A stretch of 64,000 nt of DNA from a bacterium (GCA_020444325.1 JAHLLD010000011.1:1-64000); one strand, 5' to 3'; positions 7,868 to 17,683 are shown, counted from the first letter of the stretch. Made by a program: numbers and translations. Notes: generated by a model not told the origin, from the letters alone.

Positions 7868-9826
7868 TTACGGGATGAGTTCCACCGTCTTGTTATAGGG
7901 GTCGCAGTTCGCATTGATGGCAAAGCCGAATTCACGGTTATTGAATCCGCTCTTCATAACGTCAACGCCGTATTCTCCCTTGCAGAGCCCGTCGAACACC
8001 GCTTGGCCATTCGGACCGGTCTGCGTGCTCTCAATGACCACGCCGTTTTTCCAGAGCTTGACGGTTGCGCCCTGCACTGGTGTCGATGAGGAATCGACTG
8101 CGGTAACCGTCAGCACGCCACTGCAGCAGACCGATTCGGTTTCAAGGATCACTTCCTTCGTCACCGGATCGCAACTGCTGTTGATGCTGAATTCTCCTTC
8201 GACGACCTTGTAGCCTTCCTTCGACACGCGGTAATTGTATTCGCCCTTGCAGAGTCCGTCAACGATGATTTTCCCGTTGGCGTCGGTACGAGGATCCTCG
8301 ATAACCTGCGATCCCTTACGCACCAGCACTTTGGCGTTCTGCACAGGATTGTTGTTGCCGTCGCGCACGACCAGCGTGAGCACGCCTTCACAACAGGGCT
8401 GCTGTTCCATGACCACCGTTTTTGCAACGGGCTCGCAGTTTTCGCCGATACCAATTTCGAACTCACGTTCCGTCCAGCCATCCTTTGACACATCAACGCC
8501 ATATCCACCGGTACAGAGACTGTCGAATACTGCAATCCCACTGGCATTCGTCTGTGCCGAACGGAGCATTGCGCCGTTGTGCCAGAGACGAACGGTGGCG
8601 CCGGCAATGGGCTGACTCTGCGGATCGAGTGCGGTGACGGTCAGCACGCCGCTGCAGCATTCCGGGGTGACAGACTCCAGCGTCACTTCCTTTGTGACCG
8701 GATCGCAATTTTCATTGATGGCGAACACCCCTTCAACCACCTTGTATCCTTCTTTCGAAACACGGTAGTTGTACTCACCCTTGCAGAGTCCATCGACGAT
8801 GATTTTCCCGTTCGCATCGGTGCGGGGATCCTCGATCACCTGCGAGCCCTTGCGTACGAGCACCTTGGCATTCTGCACGGGATTGTTGTTGGCGTCACGC
8901 ACGATGAGCGTAAACACGCCCTGGCAGCAACCCACCTGCTCCATCACCACGGTTTCGGAAACAGGGTCGCAGCTCTCGTTGATATTGAAATTGAACTCCC
9001 TTCCCGTCCAGCCTTCCTTGACAATACCGACGCCATACTTTCCGCCGCAGAGATCTTCGAATACGGCGATACCGTTGCCGCTGGTCGTGGTTTCCGCAAT
9101 CTTCACGCCGTTTTTCCAGAGTCGGACTGTGGCCCCCATGATGAACTGCCCCTGCGGGTCCTTGACGGTCACGGTAAGCTTCCCGTCGCAGCACACTTCA
9201 GCCTTCGGCTCCAGCACTGCGGTCATTTCCACGGGCTCACAGCTGGTATTGATGGTGAATGTCCCTTCGTACACTTTGTAAGTCTCGGTGGCGATACGGA
9301 ACGTATAGACGCCTGGACACAATCCGTCCTCGACGGCTTTCCCATTCTCATCGGTACGCGGATCCTGTACGATGACGCCATCCTTCTTGATCACGACGGG
9401 AATGTTCTGCAGCTTTTCTCCTGCGGTATTCTTGACATGCAGAATGAACACCCCACTGCAGCAGCTGTCCACCGCTGTCATCTGCACGGACATCGCGGAA
9501 AGATCTTCCGTTGTCGTGGAAGGATCCATGGCGCTGAAAAGCACCGGAGAGTATCCATCCGCTTCCACGAGGAGGTCCATCACGACCTGCGGGAGACCCG
9601 AGATGGTAAATGAACCTTCGCCGTCGGTCACCGCACTGCCGAGCACTTCACTGTTGTCGTGCCGACTTGCAGTCACCTTCGCCCCGGTGATAACATCGCT
9701 GCCTCCCGCTTTCTTCACGACGCCGGACACGCTTACTGTTGCCGGCTCGTTCGTCGAATCGTCTGAACAGGAAAGGAGAAATATTCCGAAAAACAGGAGG
9801 AGAAGAACGTATCTGTTGATCTGCAT
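7868..9826 (-). CDS. Lipoprotein with one carboxypeptidase-regulatory-like and six Cys-rich repeat domains
   Basis: About 652 residues. A lipobox (FLLSCSDD) near residue 20 predicts membrane anchoring. After a first carboxypeptidase-regulatory-like domain (GVVKKAGG...ITGAKV) come six tandem domains of about 85-95 residues, each opening with a paired Cys (SCCSG, VCCDG, GCCQG, ECCSG, PCCEG, VCCSG), with a middle LC-x-G motif and closing with a C-[DE]-P pattern. Two alternating subtypes are visible: RKGSQVIEDPRTD and LWKNG/LWHNG. The ATG at 9826 has AGGGTG before it; the longer upstream reading is not signal-like. Function is unknown; a surface or adhesion stalk with disulfides is an inference. 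Confidence 0.8.
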   Translation of the reverse strand: MQINRYVLLLLFFGIFLLSCSDDSTNEPATVSVSGVVKKAGGSDVITGAKVTASRHDNSEVLGSAVTDGEGSFTISGLPQVVMDLLVEADGYSPVLFSAMDPSTTTEDLSAMSVQMTAVDSCCSGVFILHVKNTAGEKLQNIPVVIKKDGVIVQDPRTDENGKAVEDGLCPGVYTFRIATETYKVYEGTFTINTSCEPVEMTAVLEPKAEVCCDGKLTVTVKDPQGQFIMGATVRLWKNGVKIAETTTSGNGIAVFEDLCGGKYGVGIVKEGWTGREFNFNINESCDPVSETVVMEQVGCCQGVFTLIVRDANNNPVQNAKVLVRKGSQVIEDPRTDANGKIIVDGLCKGEYNYRVSKEGYKVVEGVFAINENCDPVTKEVTLESVTPECCSGVLTVTALDPQSQPIAGATVRLWHNGAMLRSAQTNASGIAVFDSLCTGGYGVDVSKDGWTEREFEIGIGENCEPVAKTVVMEQQPCCEGVLTLVVRDGNNNPVQNAKVLVRKGSQVIEDPRTDANGKIIVDGLCKGEYNYRVSKEGYKVVEGEFSINSSCDPVTKEVILETESVCCSGVLTVTAVDSSSTPVQGATVKLWKNGVVIESTQTGPNGQAVFDGLCKGEYGVDVMKSGFNNREFGFAINANCDPYNKTVELIP

Positions 9827-9932
9827 GGCACACCCTTGTGTTTGCGGGCCCGGGAAGCTCGGGCGACATGATTGAGGGAGAAATGGGAAATCAGCGTGAG
9901 CGTGAATACATAACACCTTATGAGGTATAAAG

Positions 9933-10520
9933 TTACACCCTCGGGTTTAATGTGCGATCCGCTTCGATGCCATAGCGGTCCATTAGTGTATACATCGTCG
10001 TGCGTCCGATGCCGAGCAGGCGGGCGGCTTCACGGACATTCCCCCGACTGCTGCGGAGCGCCTGCCGAACGGCGGCCTGTTTCACTTCGTCCATGGTCAT
10101 TGTCTTTGTGCTCTCGCGGCTGGAAGCTAATGAGGAACGCGCGATCATACGCGGAAGTACGTGACTGAGCCTGCGGACGTCGATGGGACGCGAAAAATAG
10201 TCTGCCGCACCCCTGCGAAGCGCTTCGTAGGCTGTTTCGCGGTGCTGCGTGTCAGTGAGGATGATCAATGGGACGGATGCGCAGCACTTCTGTACCCGCG
10301 AAACATCTGACAACGGTGCAATGCCTTCCCCTGTCAACGCAAGGAGGATTGCGGAAGGACACGCACTGCCGTCCTCCTGCATATGTTCTACAAAGCGTGC
10401 AGCAGTCGGATACGCACGAAGCTGATACCCCTCCCCGCTGCCGAGCGTGCGCTGCAACAATCGCACTGTTGCGGCGTCCTCGTCGATAGTGGCGATGAAA
10501 AATGGCTGAGTGTCCGGCAT
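9933..10520 (-). CDS. Atypical response regulator with Fis-type DNA-binding domain
   Basis: About 195 residues: a receiver-like domain (residues 5-120) and a C-terminal Fis-type helix-turn-helix (GNVREAARLLGIGRTTMYTLM). The order resembles NtrC-family ends or PrrA/ActR-type two-domain regulators, without an AAA+ domain. The acidic pocket is kept (TIDED), but where the phospho-acceptor Asp should sit the sequence reads LLALTGEG, and the usual Lys-Pro is SRPID, so the receiver looks degenerate. ATG 10520 is the natural start (MPDTQ). It follows the sensor kinase gene but a strong terminator (10613-10656) separates the two. Confidence 0.8.
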   Translation of the reverse strand: MPDTQPFFIATIDEDAATVRLLQRTLGSGEGYQLRAYPTAARFVEHMQEDGSACPSAILLALTGEGIAPLSDVSRVQKCCASVPLIILTDTQHRETAYEALRRGAADYFSRPIDVRRLSHVLPRMIARSSLASSRESTKTMTMDEVKQAAVRQALRSSRGNVREAARLLGIGRTTMYTLMDRYGIEADRTLNPRV

Positions 10521-10612
10521 ATTTTCTTGTATATACGGCTGAAATTCGTGCATGCAATATACGCAGCCGCGCACTGTTCCGAAACGGGACACCGATGATT
10601 TTCAAAATAAAA

Positions 10613-10656
10613 GCAGAAAGCCGCGGAACCATGAATGGTTGCATGCGGCTTTCTGC
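10613..10656 (-). terminator. Intrinsic terminator between sensor kinase and response regulator
   Basis: A 12-bp perfect stem (GCAGAAAGCCGC / GCGGCTTTCTGC) with an inner AACCAT/ATGGTT hairpin; on the minus strand it is followed by TTTTATTTT. It lies 50 bases after the kinase stop codon. Confidence 0.9.
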
Positions 10657-10706
10657 CCTCGTGTGTGAGGAGGGAATCGTACGGTATTGCCTGTCATTCC
10701 ATGGGA

Positions 10707-12458
10707 TCAGGCCACATTGGCAGCATCCCGGATGAGTCTGAGTGAGGGCGCTTCGACCGTGGGACGGCTTTTCTTCCATTCCTCTTCCGGAATGGCATGC
10801 TGTGTTGTTGCCGTCGCAGGAAGCGTAACGGTGAACACTGATCCGACGCCTTTTTCGCTGTGTACGTCGATTTCACCGCCGTGGAGCTGGATGTATTCTC
10901 TCGTCAGCGCCAGTCCCAGTCCGATACCTTCATAGGGACGCGAATAACCAATCTGTTCCTGGGAAAACACGTCGAATGCGTGTTTCAGATATTCCTCGGA
11001 AATCCCGATACCGGAATCTTTCACCTGCAGGGTACAGGAATTGCTGTTTCCGTCAATGGAAACTTCGACATTGCCTTTTTCGGTGTATTTGATGGCATTG
11101 TCAAGCAGGTTGTGCAGTATCTGGTCAACGCAGTACCTGTCGGCATGTACGTTTGCACGCAAGAGTCGTGAACGGAATACCAGTCCCAGTCCACGGTCTG
11201 AGGCTGCCTGATGATAATTCTGCATGACATCTTTCGTTTTGCGAACGATATCAATGTCCTCCCTGCTCAGCTGGAAGGTGCCGGCACGGAGACTGGAGAT
11301 ATGCAGCACTTCCTCCACGGTCCGCATCAATCTGCCACCGGCATTGCGCATGCTGTCGATGTAGGCATCCTTATCATGCCCGATTTCTTCATCCGGCGCC
11401 CGCAGCAGTTCGACATACCCCAGAATGACATGCAGCGGCGTGCGAATTTCATGCGACATACTGCTGATGAAGGCATCCTTGAGTCGTTCCGAATGTTCCG
11501 CCTTGTCGCGGGCGGTGATAAGGTCCTTCTCGGTGCGTTTGCGCGCATCGATTTCCTGCTGCAGCTCGGTGTTGAGAGTGCGCAGTTCCCCCGTCCGGCT
11601 CTCGACAAGGCGACTGAGCACGTATTTGTTGCGCGTCGAGACGACGAAGAGGCTGAGCAGGAGCAGAATGATGATTCCTCCCGCAATGCGGAAGGCATTG
11701 ACCTGATCGCTGACGGAAGCAGACCAGCCGATAGAAGGCACCGCAGCGAGTTCCCAGAATCCATCTATGAGTGGAATGCGCTGCACGGCAGGAGCGGATT
11801 TAAAAACTTCGGGGTCGCCGTAAAAAATGTTTTTGTCCGGATCACGTACTGATACGAGCATACTCCCGAGCCGGGATGTAACCTCCGCTTCCAGCATGAG
11901 CTGCTCAAGATCAATCACCACTGCAGCCAGTCCCCAGGTCTCTCCATTCTTCTGAATAGGCAGACGTGCGATGAGCCCGCGGCCTCCCTGCTTGAGTTCG
12001 AGGGGACCGTTGAAGGTAACACCGTCCGAGGCCATGGCTTTGCGAATGGTACGGGGAACCGAGGGACGCGGATCGGCAAGCAGATCGTAACCAATCACGG
12101 CTTCGTTGCCTTCTTCCGGCCAGACATGGCTGATGACGCCATCGTGCACGAGCTGCAGGCAGCGGATGCCACCTGAATTTCCGCGCAACGTGGCCGCGAT
12201 ATACGGGAATTCCCTCTCGAGACGAGCCTCGGAAGGATCAATTTCCACGAAACTTCGCATGCCGTACAGCAGGGAAATCTTGCCGTTCAGCGTGTTGCTG
12301 AGCCTTACGCCGCGCTGCACCAGCTGCTCGGCGACATGCGCGCGCACCCTGCCTTCGACCCAGCGTGTATGCACGGAATCGAGCAGGTAAAACGCCCACA
12401 TCATGAGCAGCATGACGAGCGAAAAAGTTGTGAGTTCTCGATATGTGTAGCGAAGCAT
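10707..12458 (-). CDS. CHASE-domain sensor histidine kinase
   Basis: Inner-membrane hybrid-free sensor kinase, about 583 residues. Order: a transmembrane helix (about 11-29), an extracytoplasmic CHASE-like sensor (about 50-240, with the GYDLLADPR and LARLPIQK-type segments), a second transmembrane helix (about 255-280), a coiled-coil linker, HisKA with the phospho-accepting His in SMSHEIRTPLH, and HATPase with N (HNLLDNAIKYT), G1 (DSGIGIS) and G2 (GIGLGLAL) boxes. ATG 12458 starts a basic segment before the first helix. The adjacent Fis-type regulator may be its partner, but that receiver lacks the usual Asp, so the true target could lie elsewhere. The ligand is unknown. Confidence 0.9.
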   Translation of the reverse strand: MLRYTYRELTTFSLVMLLMMWAFYLLDSVHTRWVEGRVRAHVAEQLVQRGVRLSNTLNGKISLLYGMRSFVEIDPSEARLEREFPYIAATLRGNSGGIRCLQLVHDGVISHVWPEEGNEAVIGYDLLADPRPSVPRTIRKAMASDGVTFNGPLELKQGGRGLIARLPIQKNGETWGLAAVVIDLEQLMLEAEVTSRLGSMLVSVRDPDKNIFYGDPEVFKSAPAVQRIPLIDGFWELAAVPSIGWSASVSDQVNAFRIAGGIIILLLLSLFVVSTRNKYVLSRLVESRTGELRTLNTELQQEIDARKRTEKDLITARDKAEHSERLKDAFISSMSHEIRTPLHVILGYVELLRAPDEEIGHDKDAYIDSMRNAGGRLMRTVEEVLHISSLRAGTFQLSREDIDIVRKTKDVMQNYHQAASDRGLGLVFRSRLLRANVHADRYCVDQILHNLLDNAIKYTEKGNVEVSIDGNSNSCTLQVKDSGIGISEEYLKHAFDVFSQEQIGYSRPYEGIGLGLALTREYIQLHGGEIDVHSEKGVGSVFTVTLPATATTQHAIPEEEWKKSRPTVEAPSLRLIRDAANVA

Positions 12459-12692
12459 GACGTTCGCCCTTGTGTTGTTCTCTCCTCTTACGAATGTCCG
12501 CCACGTCACCACATCGCAGCGAACAATGACAACTTACAGTGCGAACATTAACAGAGACTTAACGCCACATGAAAAAATTGTAGGGAAACTGCAGCTTTCC
12601 CTTCCCGGCATGTAACAATTCACGGACTTATATTGTCATTATCACATATGCAGCGGCAAATCATTCATTCTTCATAACAACGGAGGAACACC

Positions 12693-15600
12693 ATGAGAGG
12701 AAGATTACCACTCATCCTCGCAATTCTGCTGTGTTCGACTTCTCTGGCTCTGGCTCAGAATACGCGTATGATGCTGGAGATCAGTCCGTCCCACACACCT
12801 GCGGGACCCCTGACGGTCAAGCCGGGCGAACAGATTCAGTTCACCGCCAAGGCTTACGAGTTCACGGCGGCGGGACGCCAGGAGGTACAGATCGGGCAGC
12901 TCAGCTGGAGCCTGGATCCCCAGGCATTCGGCAGTATTGACGGCAACGGTCTTCTCACCGCCGCAGCGCAGAACGGCGCGCCCCGCGGTGTCGTCACTGC
13001 AACGGCCACGGTAAATAATGTCACACTGACTGCCGATGTTGCAATTGTCCTCGGACTCGGGGCCTCGACGCATACATTCTCCGGCAACGTCAGCGACGTT
13101 AACGGACCGATACAGGACGCCGAAGTGTCGGTGATGAGTGTCGGCATGCTTCCCTTCCTCGTAACGGGGAAAACCGACGCGCACGGCGATTACAGCGTGG
13201 ACGTTCCCGCAGGCAGTTATATCGTCTACGCCGAGGCGTACGGGTACATCCCTGAGTACCATGACGATGCCCTGACCCGTGACAAGGCAACAACGTATGT
13301 GACGGATCCCAACGTAACGACTATCGATGATATCGACTTCGTCCTGAGCACAGGCGGCAGTATTTCCGGTACGGTCTACGACGCCGCCACGAACGCGCCG
13401 ATCGAAGGCGCCATCGTGTTTGCGGGTCCCGACGGGAACCGCATTCCGCCCAATGGCAGCACTGCCGGATTCCATGCCCGTACCGATGCACAGGGGCACT
13501 ATGAAATCAAGGGCCTGGTGGATGACGACTATATCGTCATGGCGATGGAACAGAATTACGTCCAGCAGTACTACGATGGCGAAACGGATCCCGCGAATGC
13601 AGATCCCGTCACCATCGCAAATGCCGGTACGGCCTCGGGCATCGATTTCGGACTGAATGAGCGTCAGCCGGATCCTGTCTACACCATCTCCGGAACGGTG
13701 TACGACAATAACAGCAATCCCATCGAAGGCGCCACGATCTTTGCTGAAATGCAAAGCGGTCCGATGCTTCGCTGGCTCTCCGCGCGCAGTGCGGTGGACG
13801 GCAGCTACAGCATCGACGTGCCCGCAGGCACCTTTATCGTGCATGCCATGATGCAGGGACTCGTGACCGAGTATTACGACAACGTCGCGGATGCCTCCCA
13901 GGCAACTTCCCTCACTCTCGATGCGAACAACACGGCCGAAACGGGTATCGATTTCACGCTGGGTGAAGGCGGTGTGATTACCGGTACCGTGAAAGATGCC
14001 AACGGCAATCCCATCGAAGGCGCTGCGATGAGCGCGTTCGGCGATCCGAATCATCGTACGCCATCCGGAAGCAACGCAGGTGCGTTCAGCCGGACCGACG
14101 CGAACGGCGAGTATCGCATCACCGGACTGGCCACGGGCGACTGGTATGTGCAGGCTGTCAAAGACGGCTATGTCATGGAATACTATGATGACGAGACGGA
14201 CCTGACACTCGCCACCAAGGTTTCGGTCATCGACGGTCAAACCACCAGTGGTATCAATTTCGGGCTGGATATGCTCCCGGGCATCGATGGCACGGTCACC
14301 GACGCTGCGACCGGTGCTCCGATTGAGCATGCACTGATCGTGCTCGACGGACCCAATTCCCGCGCATTTGCGTACACCGACGCCAATGGCAACTACCACC
14401 TTGCCACGCATCCTGGCACGTTCATGGTCCATTGCAGCGCCACGGGTTATGGTGCCGAATGGTATGATGATGTCACCGATATCGCCCAGGCCACAGCCGT
14501 CACCGTCACGCAGAGCGGCTCTGTCACCGGCATCGATTTCGCACTCGACAAGTTCGGTGGCTCGATTACCGGTGTGGTGAAAGACGCCGCAGGCAACGGA
14601 ATTCAGGACGCCATTGTGCGCGCCTGGTCCAACGTCCGCATTACGCCCGCCGGAAATGTGCCGCACAATTTCGGCACTGCACGTACGGCAGCAGATGGCA
14701 GCTATGTCATCGATGGACTCCCCCCTGCAGATTACATCGTCCGCGCAGAGGCGCAGCACTATCTTCCAGAGTACTATGACGATGCAGCCGATATGAGCAA
14801 TGCCACCTCCGTAACGGTCAGCAACCAGACCGTGTCGGGCATTGACTTTGCACTCGACGCTGGCGGAAGTATCAGTGGCACAATCACGGATGAAGACACC
14901 GGCGATCCCCTCCCCCATGCCGTCGTCTTCGTACGCGGCAGCAACATGCGCTTTGAACGCGCGGCCCGCACGGATGCCAATGGTGATTACACGATTGAAG
15001 GACTCCGTTCCGACAGTTACATCGTCTTCGCGGCCGGACCCGGTCATCTCGGTGAATTCTATGATGACGCAACCAGTCCCAGCACTGCGACCCCTGTCAC
15101 GGTCAGCGCTCCTTCAGCAGTGACCGGCATCGACATGGCCCTGGCGACTTCACCTGTTGGTCCGCGAATCTTCCGCGGTTACGTCTTCGCGCGGGGCAAC
15201 AGCTCGGTACCGCAGTACGTGCTCGTCGAAGCCATCAACCCCGTCAACGGCATGCGTCTGACCACGACCACCAACATCCAGGGGCATTTTGAATTCCAGG
15301 CCTGGGAAAACGCCATCATCCGTACCCGCGCGATCGGGTATGTCGGACAGTATGCCGGCGGTACCATGAACTGGAAGGAAAGCCGCTGGGAAGGTGCAAC
15401 AGGCAGCATGACCTTCATGCTCGACCCTGTGTCCGAAACCGGTATGGCTGAGGTCAGCGGTGTCGTCACCGATGCCTCGACCGGCAATGCGCTGGCCGAT
15501 GCATGGATCTATGGCATGGATGCCGAAGGTAATGTCTTCTTCACCGTCACTGGCGGCGATGGCAGCTACCTGATGCAGAACACGACCAACGGAAGCCTTG

Positions 15601-15995
15601 ATGTCATGGTTTCGGAAGTGCTGTTCGACAATTCCGGTCAGCAGACAACAGTGGACGATGCGAGCGGCAAGGCAAACATCGCCGCGCAGCGCAGCTCCGT
15701 CACTGCAGTGGACGATAGTCCTTCCCTGCCTGCCACGGTGCGCCTGTATCAGAACTATCCGAACCCCTTCAATCCTTCGACCACCCTGCGCTTCGATCTC
15801 CCGGAACGTACCGATGTCACGCTACGCGTGTACAACCTTCTCGGACGCGAAATCGCAACGCTGGCCGAGGGCATGCATGACGCAGGAAGCTACTCCGTCA
15901 ACTTCGATGCGACGGGACTTCCGTCCGGTCTCTACTTCGCCCGTCTCAAGAGCGGCGAGGTGCTCCAGACCAGACGCATGACGTTGATGAAATAA
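12693..15995 (+). CDS. Secreted multi-domain carboxypeptidase-regulatory-repeat protein with T9SS sorting domain
   Basis: 1100 residues with a signal peptide (ends LALAQ), preceded by GGAGGAACACC. Residues 20-115 look like a Big/Ig-type domain; then about nine tandem carboxypeptidase-regulatory-like repeats follow, with the pattern G-T-V-x-D-A...PIEGA...GxY...YIV.A...GY..EYYDD and closing with tGIDFgL. The last 75 residues are a classic T9SS type A sorting module (YPNPFNPST, LGREIATLAEG, LPSGLYFARL, TRRMTLMK), so the protein crosses the outer membrane by type IX secretion. Probably a cell-surface adhesin or stalk; the ligand is unknown. A 780-codon open frame on the opposite strand is a shadow. 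Confidence 0.9.
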   Translation: MRGRLPLILAILLCSTSLALAQNTRMMLEISPSHTPAGPLTVKPGEQIQFTAKAYEFTAAGRQEVQIGQLSWSLDPQAFGSIDGNGLLTAAAQNGAPRGVVTATATVNNVTLTADVAIVLGLGASTHTFSGNVSDVNGPIQDAEVSVMSVGMLPFLVTGKTDAHGDYSVDVPAGSYIVYAEAYGYIPEYHDDALTRDKATTYVTDPNVTTIDDIDFVLSTGGSISGTVYDAATNAPIEGAIVFAGPDGNRIPPNGSTAGFHARTDAQGHYEIKGLVDDDYIVMAMEQNYVQQYYDGETDPANADPVTIANAGTASGIDFGLNERQPDPVYTISGTVYDNNSNPIEGATIFAEMQSGPMLRWLSARSAVDGSYSIDVPAGTFIVHAMMQGLVTEYYDNVADASQATSLTLDANNTAETGIDFTLGEGGVITGTVKDANGNPIEGAAMSAFGDPNHRTPSGSNAGAFSRTDANGEYRITGLATGDWYVQAVKDGYVMEYYDDETDLTLATKVSVIDGQTTSGINFGLDMLPGIDGTVTDAATGAPIEHALIVLDGPNSRAFAYTDANGNYHLATHPGTFMVHCSATGYGAEWYDDVTDIAQATAVTVTQSGSVTGIDFALDKFGGSITGVVKDAAGNGIQDAIVRAWSNVRITPAGNVPHNFGTARTAADGSYVIDGLPPADYIVRAEAQHYLPEYYDDAADMSNATSVTVSNQTVSGIDFALDAGGSISGTITDEDTGDPLPHAVVFVRGSNMRFERAARTDANGDYTIEGLRSDSYIVFAAGPGHLGEFYDDATSPSTATPVTVSAPSAVTGIDMALATSPVGPRIFRGYVFARGNSSVPQYVLVEAINPVNGMRLTTTTNIQGHFEFQAWENAIIRTRAIGYVGQYAGGTMNWKESRWEGATGSMTFMLDPVSETGMAEVSGVVTDASTGNALADAWIYGMDAEGNVFFTVTGGDGSYLMQNTTNGSLDVMVSEVLFDNSGQQTTVDDASGKANIAAQRSSVTAVDDSPSLPATVRLYQNYPNPFNPSTTLRFDLPERTDVTLRVYNLLGREIATLAEGMHDAGSYSVNFDATGLPSGLYFARLKSGEVLQTRRMTLMK

Positions 15996-16012
15996 CCAAT
16001 TCCCCTAACAAG

Positions 16013-16051
16013 ACAACAAGGGCTGCCCGCAGTTTGGGCAGCCCTTGTTGT
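16013..16051. terminator. Bidirectional intrinsic terminator
   Basis: A 16-bp perfect stem (ACAACAAGGGCTGCCC and its complement, 7-base loop) lies between the convergent T9SS protein and msrA genes. Confidence 0.9.
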
Positions 16052-16109
16052 ATATGGTCCTGAAATTCAGCGTTGCGGTGGTACTCCGTCCCGCGGTCCG
16101 AAGCACAGG

Positions 16110-16817
16110 TCAATCATCGAGTTTCAGCTTGCGCAGTTTCGGGGCGATGACCGCCTGGCAATACGGTGCGCGCCGGTTGTTGCGGTAGTAATCCTGGTGA
16201 TAATTCTCCGCCGGCCAGAAACGGTCGAGCGGCGCTATTTCCGTCACGATGGGATCGTCGAAATACTCCTGCGCAGCTTTTTTCGATTTTTCCGCGATTT
16301 CATGCTGCTCTTCATCATTGTAGAATATGGCAGAGCGGTATTGTGTTCCGACATCCGCACCCTGGCGGTTCAGCGTTGTAGGATCGTGTGCCTGCCAGAA
16401 CATTTCCAGCAGTTCGGCATAGCTGATCAGTCCGGTATCGAACACGATCTGCGCCACCTCGGCATGACCGGTTTCCCCGCTGCACACCGCCTGATACGTG
16501 GGATTCGGCACCGAGCCCCCGGCGTACCCGGCAGTGACGGACTCCACTCCGTCGAGCTGCTCGAAAATTGCCTCAATGCACCAGAAACAGCCACCGCCGA
16601 AGGTCGCCGTATCCTTGATACCACTCGCCTCCTGCTGTATTCCGTCGTCTGCAGTCGGCAGATCCTCTGTATTCTGCATAGCTGTATTCCTCATTTCTTC
16701 CGAATTGCCTGTTGATGTCATCTCAGATGTTGCCGCCTGATCAGCACCGCTGTTGTTTCCGCAACCCGTCCAGAACGGGAAGCAGAACAGGGCGACAGCG
16801 AGAACAATAGTACGCAT
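16110..16817 (-). CDS. msrA: Peptide-methionine (S)-S-oxide reductase, lipoprotein form
   Basis: Repairs oxidised methionine in proteins. The family motif GGCFWCIEAIF holds the catalytic Cys; QGADVGTQYRSAIFY and NYHQDYYR are further MsrA landmarks. 235 residues, longer than typical cytosolic MsrA because of an N-terminal lipobox (FWTGCGNN) and a 50-residue low-complexity linker rich in Thr, Glu and Met. The linker and anchor place it in the periplasm or outer membrane. A GGAG sequence precedes the ATG. Monocistronic. Confidence 0.95.
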   Translation of the reverse strand: MRTIVLAVALFCFPFWTGCGNNSGADQAATSEMTSTGNSEEMRNTAMQNTEDLPTADDGIQQEASGIKDTATFGGGCFWCIEAIFEQLDGVESVTAGYAGGSVPNPTYQAVCSGETGHAEVAQIVFDTGLISYAELLEMFWQAHDPTTLNRQGADVGTQYRSAIFYNDEEQHEIAEKSKKAAQEYFDDPIVTEIAPLDRFWPAENYHQDYYRNNRRAPYCQAVIAPKLRKLKLDD

Positions 16818-17029
16818 TGTGTGCTACTCCATCGTTGTTCGTATGAGTATAACAGCAAGGAGCGGGAAAATCGTCCCCGGTGCAACGCAAAAGCTTCCCC
16901 CCCTTCGCTCAGAACACGCCAGGCGGTCGCTGTCCGGGATCCTTCTCGAGCATTTTGGGAGTGACGGTGGATAAGCGACATGAAATGTCTTATAATGTAT
17001 CAGCCGTCAAACAATAACCGTCGCATTTC

Positions 17030-17683
17030 ATGCAGCCTGATATTCCACTCCTGGCCCAGGCTTCCGAAGCCGTACATTCATCCTTCGAGAAGCATGCCAT
17101 TCTCCAGAGCATCCCTGCAGGAACAGAACTCAGCCGCGAGGGGGACGCCTGCCATCATTTTCCCATCGTCAAGACGGGAATGATTCGCGTGTTCAAACTC
17201 AGCAGGCAGGGACACGAAGTCACACTCTATCGCATACGCGAAGGTGAGAGTTGTATTCTCACGCTGACCTGTTTGATGAAAACCTCCATGTTTCCCGCGC
17301 ATGCCGTCGTGGAGGAGGACAGTGAGGTCTGGCTGGTGCCGGCAGATGTGTTCCGCGACTGGACGGCACGGGAGGATTTCTGGCGCGATTACGTGATCGG
17401 CTATCTGAGCAGGACGTTGAATAATGTGATAGGACTCGTTGACGACATGCTGTTTCGCCGCGTCGAACTTCGCTTGCTCGATGCGCTGCTCGAACAGACC
17501 AGTGATGCGCAGCCCGTACTCACCATCACGCATCAGGAACTTGCCAATGAAGTAGGCAGTGCGCGTGAAGTTGTCAGCCGGCATCTCAAGGAATTCGAAC
17601 GTGATGGATTGCTGTCACTTGCGCGAGGAGAAATCCGCATTCTCGATCGCAGGGAAATGAAGAAAAGAAATGAGCTTTTGTGA
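17030..17683 (+). CDS. Crp/Fnr-family transcriptional regulator
   Basis: 217 residues: an N-terminal cyclic-nucleotide-binding-type beta roll (about 15-125) and a C-terminal winged helix (QELANEVGSAREVVSRHLKEF, about 165-200). There is no Fnr-like N-terminal Cys cluster; the only cysteines are in DACHHF and GESCILTLTC. Genes of this subtype (with a GESC-LTLTC segment) are frequent in Bacteroidota and often sense redox, NO or other small signals; that is family knowledge, not shown here. It stands alone. A 14-bp palindrome GTGACT-AA-AGTCAC overlaps its stop codon. It is one candidate for binding the 17-bp palindromes of this window. Confidence 0.9.
   Translation: MQPDIPLLAQASEAVHSSFEKHAILQSIPAGTELSREGDACHHFPIVKTGMIRVFKLSRQGHEVTLYRIREGESCILTLTCLMKTSMFPAHAVVEEDSEVWLVPADVFRDWTAREDFWRDYVIGYLSRTLNNVIGLVDDMLFRRVELRLLDALLEQTSDAQPVLTITHQELANEVGSAREVVSRHLKEFERDGLLSLARGEIRILDRREMKKRNELL

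Noticed and set aside
12705-15047. A 780-codon open frame on the minus strand opposite the large T9SS protein
   Set aside because: It mirrors a repeated, high-GC coding region with a clear signal peptide, repeats and T9SS end on the plus strand; the minus translation has no recognisable domain or ribosome binding site.
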